From Kutzneria sp. 744 (lineage in GTDB: Bacteria > Actinomycetota > Actinomycetes > Mycobacteriales > Pseudonocardiaceae): a stretch of DNA of 64,000 nt. The translations under genes and the position numbers were made by a program. Shown here piece by piece: positions 58,940 through 64,000 of this stretch; the stretch's first letter is position 1, and each line of letters starts with the position of its first letter. The notes beneath the pieces were generated by a model, which was not told the origin of the DNA, made no database searches, and was given only the letters and a program-made list of their open reading frames with translations. The DNA is taken from positions 2,786,976-2,850,975 of the forward strand of contig NZ_KK037166.1 of NCBI RefSeq assembly GCF_000568255.1, read 5' to 3'.

Positions 58940-59709
58940 GATTCGTCCACCCGGGCCAGCCGTCGCACGATCCCGCGCGGCACGAACAGGTCCGGCGCCA
59001 GGCCGGCCGGCTCGTGCACCGGTGGGGCTGTCACCCAGTCGGGCATCAGCTGGGAGGTGAAACGCAGGATAGGCGCCAGATGCGGGCCTTCCGGATGGAC
59101 GTGCACGACGTTCTCCCAATAGGTCTCGACGCGAGCGGCGTAGCGGGCGCCGGCCTGGCGCGCGGCGGTCTGCGCCAGCACGAACTCGCCGCTCATCTCC
59201 GCCTTCACGGCGGCGATCTCGCTGTCCAGCTGTTGCAGCGTGGTGAATCCGGCGGCCTCGTTCATCCGAGCCGTGGCGATGCGCTGTGCGCGCATGTCCT
59301 CCCGGCGGCCACGGATCACGCCGGCTTCCAGCACGGTGAGCTCGATGGGGTTGCGCGGCATCAGCTCTTCGACGGTGATCGCCGCGCCGGCCGCCACCAC
59401 GGCCGCGGCCAGCCGCGTCTGCGCGCTGTTCGCGGACGCGCGGTTCTGCTCCAATGCCGCGAGCCGGCGCAGGCGGTCGGCGATCCGCGCCACCCACGCG
59501 CGGTATTCCCCCTCCACCTCGTGGAGCTGCTGCTCCAGCAGGTGATTCGGGTGCTGCGCCGTCGCCGCGCGCCCCTGCTCGTGCAGACCCACGACGTCGT
59601 TGAACATCGGCTGCCGGCGCCGGCCGTCACGCCGTCCCTTCCAGCGGTCGACCCGCCGCTGCGACCGTATCGAGCTGTCGGCGCCGGTCACCCCGGCACC
59701 GGCTCCCAT
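58936..59709 (-). CDS. 257-aa coiled-coil protein, first gene of the kinase/AAA+ operon
   Basis: ATG 59709 is preceded by GGGAGG at five bases; an in-frame GTG at 59724 would include that site. The protein has a basic, disordered start and then helical heptad-like regions (LLEQQLHEVEGEYRAWVARI, ADRLRRLAALEQNRASANSA). A C-terminal part with PPVHEPAGLAPDLFVPRG follows. There is no known domain. The motif CGGTCCGTCAG lies 23 bases upstream, marking a transcription start for the whole run of overlapping genes. Confidence 0.65.
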   Translation of the reverse strand: MGAGAGVTGADSSIRSQRRVDRWKGRRDGRRRQPMFNDVVGLHEQGRAATAQHPNHLLEQQLHEVEGEYRAWVARIADRLRRLAALEQNRASANSAQTRLAAAVVAAGAAITVEELMPRNPIELTVLEAGVIRGRREDMRAQRIATARMNEAAGFTTLQQLDSEIAAVKAEMSGEFVLAQTAARQAGARYAARVETYWENVVHVHPEGPHLAPILRFTSQLMPDWVTAPPVHEPAGLAPDLFVPRGIVRRLARVDES

Positions 59710-59732
59710 TCGTCCTCCCGCCACATCTCCAT

Positions 59733-59743
59733 CTGACGGACCG
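59733..59743 (-). promoter_or_regulatory. CGGTCCGTCAG motif, copy 4
   Basis: The minus-strand 11-mer ends 23 bases before ATG 59709, in the 50-base gap after the zinc-finger gene. TGAAC lies about 20 bases further upstream, a possible -35 if the motif contains an ECF-type -10 (CGTC). Confidence 0.5.
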
Positions 59744-59759
59744 CACCTCGGCGCAGCGT

Positions 59760-60767
59760 TCAGTCGATGTAGCGGTGGGTCACATCACGCCCGCTGGGGA
59801 GCACCGTGGTGAGGTCGACGGGGATGCGGGTGGGCAACACTTCGGTGCCGGTGCCGAACGTGAACGGCATCGTCGGCCTGGCCCCGACTGCGTGTTCGCG
59901 GTGGCGGCGTTTGAGCGCGCTCTCGCCGATGACGACTTCAGCATGGGTCGCGGCGAGGACCTGGACGACGCGCGCTCCGGCACGTAGGTGGGCGCGCACA
60001 CGCCGGTCGTCACCATGCCCGAACTTGTGCCAGTGACGGTATCGGACGAGGTAGAGCAGGTGAGGGTCGTTCGCACGGGCGCGGTGCGTGCGAGAATCCG
60101 ACTCGGGCGGGCACGTGGGGCACTCGGTTCGGCCTCTGTTGAGCTTGGCGACCGTTCCGCAGGCGTCGTGCCGGCCCCAGGTGCCATGTGACGCGGAGCC
60201 GAGCGGGGTGCCCATCCACGGGAGGCCGTGCACATCACCGGCGAGCACGGTCCAGCCCGGGCGCCTGTAGCTGTCCAGGGTCGCTTCGAGTGCGGTGGCG
60301 GCCAGGAACTCCGCGACCCCCGGCAACGGCGTGGGCTCGCCGGTTCTCAGACCCAGGAATTGGCGCACCAGGTCGATCTGCCGGTTGGCTCGGAACGTGG
60401 CCAGGGCATCCCGAGCTTGCCGCATCGCGGGAAGGTCCTGCGCGCTGCGCCGATCGAGGCAGATATGACATCGAGTGCGCCAGCCCGGACGGCACGCCCG
60501 TTCGGTGCCGCAGTGCCGGCAACGGAGGAGCTGGAGTCGCAGGCCACCGGGCCGGTCTTCGAGCAGTTCCATGCCCTCGGTGGCCACCTGCGCACGGGGC
60601 CAGCAGTGCACGAACCACGCCACGTCGGGCCCCCGTCCCGCACCGCCCGCGCGGCCGGTGACTTCGTCATCGCAGTTTCGGCACCGGAGAGCCTCCTGTC
60701 CCCCTTCATGATCGAACTTGGTACCGGCTCGGCAATGGACGATCAAGAGGGAGTCGGCCGAGCGCAC
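59760..60767 (-). CDS. zinc-ribbon protein, possible GIY-YIG-like C-terminus
   Basis: This is a 335-aa protein from GTG 60767. Three Cys pairs (LRCRNCDDE, LLRCRHCGTE, RCHICLDR) and a later ECPTCPP suggest several zinc ribbons. Near residues 240-300, LLYLVRYRHWHKFGHGDDRR, ARVVQVLAATHAEVVIGESA and KRRHRE resemble a T5orf172/GIY-YIG-like nuclease core with KxG and a final Glu; this is a weak assignment. It follows the ATP-grasp gene by 24 bases in the same direction and precedes the kinase operon. It could belong to either. Confidence 0.6.
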   Translation of the reverse strand: MRSADSLLIVHCRAGTKFDHEGGQEALRCRNCDDEVTGRAGGAGRGPDVAWFVHCWPRAQVATEGMELLEDRPGGLRLQLLRCRHCGTERACRPGWRTRCHICLDRRSAQDLPAMRQARDALATFRANRQIDLVRQFLGLRTGEPTPLPGVAEFLAATALEATLDSYRRPGWTVLAGDVHGLPWMGTPLGSASHGTWGRHDACGTVAKLNRGRTECPTCPPESDSRTHRARANDPHLLYLVRYRHWHKFGHGDDRRVRAHLRAGARVVQVLAATHAEVVIGESALKRRHREHAVGARPTMPFTFGTGTEVLPTRIPVDLTTVLPSGRDVTHRYID

Positions 60768-60791
60768 GCTGCCCGCGCCACGCCGAAGGGG

Positions 60792-62147
60792 TCAGTCGGG
60801 GTGGCTGAAGGCCGCGGTGAGCTGGGGCAGGGCGTCCCAGCCGACGACGGCGCTGGTGGCGGATTCGGAGAGGGCACGGATGTAGGTGCCGGCGTAGCCC
60901 TCGTCGGTGAGATAGACGCCCCAGGTGGCGAACCAGTCGCGAAGGTGGCCGGTGGCGGGGTCGGCGACGGGCTCGGGCTGGGCGGGGGCGCGGCGCTGGA
61001 CGAGGGTGCGGGGGCGGTCGCAGGAGGTGAGGGCCTGGTGCCAGTCCTGGTCGGTGGACTCCCAGCCGGCGACGATGCCGCCGCCGCGGGCGTCGTTGTT
61101 GGGCTTGAGGATGAGGTCGGCGCGGTGGGCGCGGCAGTAGTCGACGAGGTCGACGGGGTGGCCGTCCACGTCGACCTTGGGGTCGGCCATGGAGCGGGTC
61201 CACGGGAGGATGCCGTCGACGAGGGAGAGCTCGGAAGCCGTGAGGGCGGCCCGGAAGCGGGAGTCGTGGAGCATGGGCAGGATGCCCTTGTTGCCGTGCA
61301 GGTCGGTGCAGATGGGGGTCAACTGCACGGTCCGACCCTCCTCGTGGGCCCGGAACACGGGCTCCATGCCGGCGGCGACGTCGGGGTCGGCGAGGATCTG
61401 GTCGACGGAGACGTAACGCAGGATGACGTCAACGGGGGTGCCGTCGAGGTGGACCTTGCCGGCCCTGGCGCCAAGCTGGCCGACCTCGGCCAGGCGGAGG
61501 TCGATTCCCTTGCCCCGCATGAACTCCTGGAAGGGCAGCATGTACTTCTGGTACTTGGCCATGCGGCCGTTGCTCTCCAGCATCACGACGACGGGCGCGC
61601 CGGCGGCGGACACGGATTCCGCGCAGCGGGTGAGCATGCGGGCGATGCTGGCGCCGATGTCCGGATAGGACAGTCGGTGGGCCTCGGCGAACTCACGGAA
61701 CCGGGGCACGTCCATCAGCGCACGGGGGATGTCGCCGGTGCGCTCCATGCCGCCGAGGTCGGCGCCGATGTTGAACTCCAGCAGCTGCCAGGAGTCGCCG
61801 TCGCGGTGCAGGTCGGCCCGCCCGTACGGGACGGGCGGCACGAGACCGTTGCGGCACAGGATGTCCACCGACCGACGGTCGAGCCCGAGCGCCTCCCCGT
61901 AGGCGAGGACGTCGCCGTCGAACAGCCGGCCGGGCAGGGAGACGACGAGGTGGTGGAACCGCATGAGCCGGTCGGCGACGTCCCGGATCTGGCTGTCCTC
62001 GACGAAAAGCGGGCGGCCGAGCACCCGGCCGTCGAAGGCGGCGGTGAAGTGCGGCGGGAACCGCAGGTGGTCGACGACCCCGCGCAGTCCGTCGCGCCCC
62101 CCGGCGGCACATTCGTCCACATAGGACTGAGTGACAGTGCGGCTCAT
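60792..62147 (-). CDS. ATP-grasp-like enzyme of a biosynthetic pair
   Basis: This is a 451-aa protein. Features like LLEFNIGADLGGMER, VVVMLESNG, ILRYVSVDQILADPDV, GNKGILPMLHDS, ADLILKPNNDARGGGIVAGW and ATWGVYLTDEGYAGTYIRAL fit circularly permuted ATP-grasp/glutathionylspermidine-synthase-like ligases. These form amide or peptide bonds via an acyl phosphate. ATG 62147 overlaps the stop of the adenylating enzyme (ATGA). Together they could activate and couple an acid to an amine in a small-molecule pathway. Confidence 0.75.
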   Translation of the reverse strand: MSRTVTQSYVDECAAGGRDGLRGVVDHLRFPPHFTAAFDGRVLGRPLFVEDSQIRDVADRLMRFHHLVVSLPGRLFDGDVLAYGEALGLDRRSVDILCRNGLVPPVPYGRADLHRDGDSWQLLEFNIGADLGGMERTGDIPRALMDVPRFREFAEAHRLSYPDIGASIARMLTRCAESVSAAGAPVVVMLESNGRMAKYQKYMLPFQEFMRGKGIDLRLAEVGQLGARAGKVHLDGTPVDVILRYVSVDQILADPDVAAGMEPVFRAHEEGRTVQLTPICTDLHGNKGILPMLHDSRFRAALTASELSLVDGILPWTRSMADPKVDVDGHPVDLVDYCRAHRADLILKPNNDARGGGIVAGWESTDQDWHQALTSCDRPRTLVQRRAPAQPEPVADPATGHLRDWFATWGVYLTDEGYAGTYIRALSESATSAVVGWDALPQLTAAFSHPD

Positions 62148-63457
62148 GCGGTCACCAGCTTCTGGTAAAGGGTGGGCACCTTGCCCCGCTCGGTGCGAAC
62201 GAACTCGTGCGGCTCGACGTGCTCCACGGTGAACCCGAGGCAGCGCGGCCCGGTGACGATCTGGTTGAGCTCCACGGTGTCGGAGAAGGCGGCGACCACG
62301 GCGTCCACGGTGACGTCCCGGGGCGTGCTCGGCGACAGGAGCAACCGCACGCGATAGCGGTTGACGTCCCACAACACCTGGAACTGGCAGTCGGCGGGGT
62401 CGGTGATGCCGACCAGGGCGAGCCGCGACATCAGCTGGTCGGCGGAGACGGTCTCGGAGTCCACGTTCAGCGACTGCCGGGCCCGGCCCAGCAGCGTCAG
62501 CACGGCGGCCTGGCTGCCACAGCGGCACGGCTGCCGGCTCAGGCGGCCCCGATCGCCGATGGCGTAACGAAAAAGGGCCATGCCGGTGTCGCTCAGCGGC
62601 GTGACCAGCAGCTCACCCTCCTCGCCGTCGGCCACGGCGAGCCCGGTCTCCTCGTCCACGACCTCCACCACCACGGCGTCCTCGTGCACGTGGTGGTCGG
62701 TGCCCGTCTGCCACCGGCACTGGTAGCCGATGGGCCCGCTCTCGGTGGTGGAGTAGGCCAGCGAGCGCACGGTCAGCTCGGGCAGGGCGTCGGTGAGCGC
62801 CTTGACGCGGCTCAGGCCGAGGCTTTCCCCGATATACAGGAAGGTTCGCAGCGGGGCGAGCTGCTCCGGGGGCGTGCCGGTGATCAGGTCGACGCCGTAG
62901 CCGGGCGGCGCGGCCAGGGTGTCGATGGAGTGCTCGGCGATCATCTTCGCGGTGTCGGCGACGCTGGTGACGTTGCCCAGCGGGTACACCCGCGCACCGA
63001 GCAGCCGGGTGATCTCCTGGGTGAACAGGAAGGAGCCGTTGAGGTCGGCGCCGTAGAGGCAGTTCGCGAGCCGGTGCGGCGGCTCGGGCAAGGCGGCGCG
63101 TAGCCCGCGGGCGCCGAGCGCGGACACCTGCTCGTTGAATTCCCAGGAGTGGTACATCATCTTGACCTTGCTGGAGGTTCCGCTCGACCGCAGCACCATG
63201 CCGGGCCGGTCGCCGTCGAGCAGGAACTCGTCCGAGCGCGGCGGGCAGCCGTCGGCCAGCGCGCCCGGGGTCAACACGGGCAACGACGGCAGGTCCTCGA
63301 CCCGGTGCACGGAGTCCAGCCCGGGCCAGCGGCGCAGCACGGCGGGGGTGCGACGGGCCGCGGTCACCAGCTGCGTGAAGTTGTGGTCCCGCAGCCGCTG
63401 GATCTCCTCCCGGCCGGTCGTGTCCAGGTCGGCGGCGAGCCGAATGCCGGTGTTCAT
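62144..63457 (-). CDS. adenylate-forming enzyme, phenylacetate-CoA ligase-like
   Basis: This is a 437-aa PaaK-like member of the ANL superfamily. The phosphate loop is in MVLRSSGTSSKVKMMYHSWE, followed by YSTTESGPIGYQCRW (A5-type) and YAIGDRGRLSRQPCRCGS (GD motif). It activates a carboxylic acid, probably aromatic, as acyl-AMP. GGAGG lies six bases before ATG 63457. The next gene overlaps its stop. It sits beside a DAHP synthase, suggesting a shikimate-derived aromatic substrate. Confidence 0.85.
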   Translation of the reverse strand: MNTGIRLAADLDTTGREEIQRLRDHNFTQLVTAARRTPAVLRRWPGLDSVHRVEDLPSLPVLTPGALADGCPPRSDEFLLDGDRPGMVLRSSGTSSKVKMMYHSWEFNEQVSALGARGLRAALPEPPHRLANCLYGADLNGSFLFTQEITRLLGARVYPLGNVTSVADTAKMIAEHSIDTLAAPPGYGVDLITGTPPEQLAPLRTFLYIGESLGLSRVKALTDALPELTVRSLAYSTTESGPIGYQCRWQTGTDHHVHEDAVVVEVVDEETGLAVADGEEGELLVTPLSDTGMALFRYAIGDRGRLSRQPCRCGSQAAVLTLLGRARQSLNVDSETVSADQLMSRLALVGITDPADCQFQVLWDVNRYRVRLLLSPSTPRDVTVDAVVAAFSDTVELNQIVTGPRCLGFTVEHVEPHEFVRTERGKVPTLYQKLVTA

Positions 63458-63486
63458 CGGGAACCTCCGTGGTGTGCTGATCTCGA

Positions 63487-64000
63487 TCACCGAGCCTGGC
63501 CCGCCGGCTCGGCCTGACGCGAAGGATCCTGATGCGAAGGATCCTGGCGCAGCACGTCCGGGCTCAGGCGGCCGGCCAGGGTGGCCCAGTCCCGCATCGC
63601 CTCGGCCAGCCCGTCCAGCGCCGCCTCGTCCAGGGCCTGTTTGGCGTCGCACAAGGCTTTCTCGGGCTCGGGGTGCACGTCGAGCATGACGCCGTCGGCG
63701 CCGACCGCGACGGCGGCCCGGGCCAGTGGCAGCACGAGTTCTCGCAGGCCGCTGGCGTGCGAGGGGTCCACGATCACCGGCAGGTGGGACAGTCCCTGGG
63801 CGACGAGCACCGCCGAGAGGTCCAGTGTGTTCCGAGTGGACGGTTCGAAGGTGCGGATGCCCCGCTCGCACAACACGATGTTGTTGTTGCCCCGCACGGC
63901 GACGTACTCGGCGGCCAGCAGCCACTCCTGGACGGTGGCGCTCATGCCGCGCTTGAGCAGGATCGGCCGGCCGCTGTCGGCGGCGGCCTCCAGCAGCCCG
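63487..64000 (-). CDS. 3-deoxy-7-phosphoheptulonate synthase, partial
   Basis: The C-terminal 170 residues of a DAHP synthase; the start lies beyond the window edge. Recognisable are [55 protein letters not shown] and [20 protein letters not shown], characteristic of the AroF/AroG-like KDO8P-type subgroup. It condenses phosphoenolpyruvate and erythrose-4-phosphate. The tail contains two near-repeats ([11 protein letters not shown]). It is co-directional with the adenylating enzyme (29-base gap), so it likely supplies aromatic precursor to the pathway; a primary-metabolism copy is expected elsewhere. Confidence 0.88.
   Translation of the reverse strand, partial: GLLEAAADSGRPILLKRGMSATVQEWLLAAEYVAVRGNNNIVLCERGIRTFEPSTRNTLDLSAVLVAQGLSHLPVIVDPSHASGLRELVLPLARAAVAVGADGVMLDVHPEPEKALCDAKQALDEAALDGLAEAMRDWATLAGRLSPDVLRQDPSHQDPSRQAEPAGQAR

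Overview
The window is GC-rich actinomycete DNA, probably from a Pseudonocardiales-like organism. This is inferred from the strong G/C third-position bias, the GTG/TTG starts with GGAGG-type ribosome binding sites, the GAF-ANTAR paralogues, an ShbA/SigD-type sigma factor and DUF5994. The taxonomic placement was not tested by any search.

0-20.4 kb: a stress/stationary-phase style neighbourhood. Two types of GAF-ANTAR regulator alternate around a STAS anti-sigma antagonist. A translationally coupled phosphoketolase-acetate kinase pair (minus strand) follows, with remnants of a universal stress protein and a slipin/SPFH gene behind it. Next come a MgtA-type P-ATPase, a secreted beta-helix protein, a sigma factor, a fifth GAF-ANTAR protein, an APH-fold kinase, DUF5994, a 48-aa protein, a LapA-like membrane protein, and a fatty-acid desaturase-transaldolase pair.

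20.6-32.3 kb: a mobile and defence region. Fragments of an ABC ATPase and of an IS3/rve-type integrase surround an intact DDE insertion sequence (20954-22446; 12-bp inverted repeats, 6-bp target duplication, transposase start codon inside a 15-bp hairpin). Beyond it lies a complete type I Wadjet anti-plasmid operon, jetA-jetB-jetC-jetD, preceded by two co-directional genes: a 105-aa protein and a helicase-associated-domain protein. The block is bracketed by a 17-bp direct repeat (22900-22916 and 31733-31749). The right copy runs into the 3' half of a tRNA-Val(CAC)-like sequence, and a second shared motif lies just inside each end, so it looks like an integrated island without its own integrase.

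32.3-36.8 kb: a lipase-like hydrolase and a lipoprotein, then a pile of truncated genes on both strands: ChrB-like, YncE-like beta-propeller, CysQ, a methyltransferase and a RiPP-type radical SAM protein.

36.8-59.7 kb: mostly minus-strand genes that look like one regulated signalling/protease locus. In transcription order they are a coiled-coil protein, a small basic protein, a membrane protein, an OmpA-domain lipoprotein, a Ser/Thr kinase with membrane C-terminus, a membrane-anchored coiled-coil protein, a ClpB-like AAA+ ATPase, a zinc-ribbon/FHA protein, another membrane protein and a NrdG-like radical SAM protein. After a plus-strand LuxR regulator and a small acidic protein come a frameshifted protein of unknown function, a TPR/CHAT protease (split between frames), a helical repeat protein, a large LuxR regulator, a caspase-like protease and a 76-aa protein. 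The 11-mer CGGTCCGTCAG precedes four transcription units here, and this is the best candidate for a little-described system. My inference is an FHA/kinase-sensed, AAA+-powered, peptidase-executed response.

59.7-64 kb: a zinc-finger protein with a possible GIY-YIG-like C-terminus, then a coupled ATP-grasp-like enzyme and PaaK-like adenylating enzyme, and a DAHP synthase cut by the window end. This looks like the edge of a biosynthetic cluster. Several single-base frame breaks (near 45150, 44960 and 47007) could be real decay or assembly errors.
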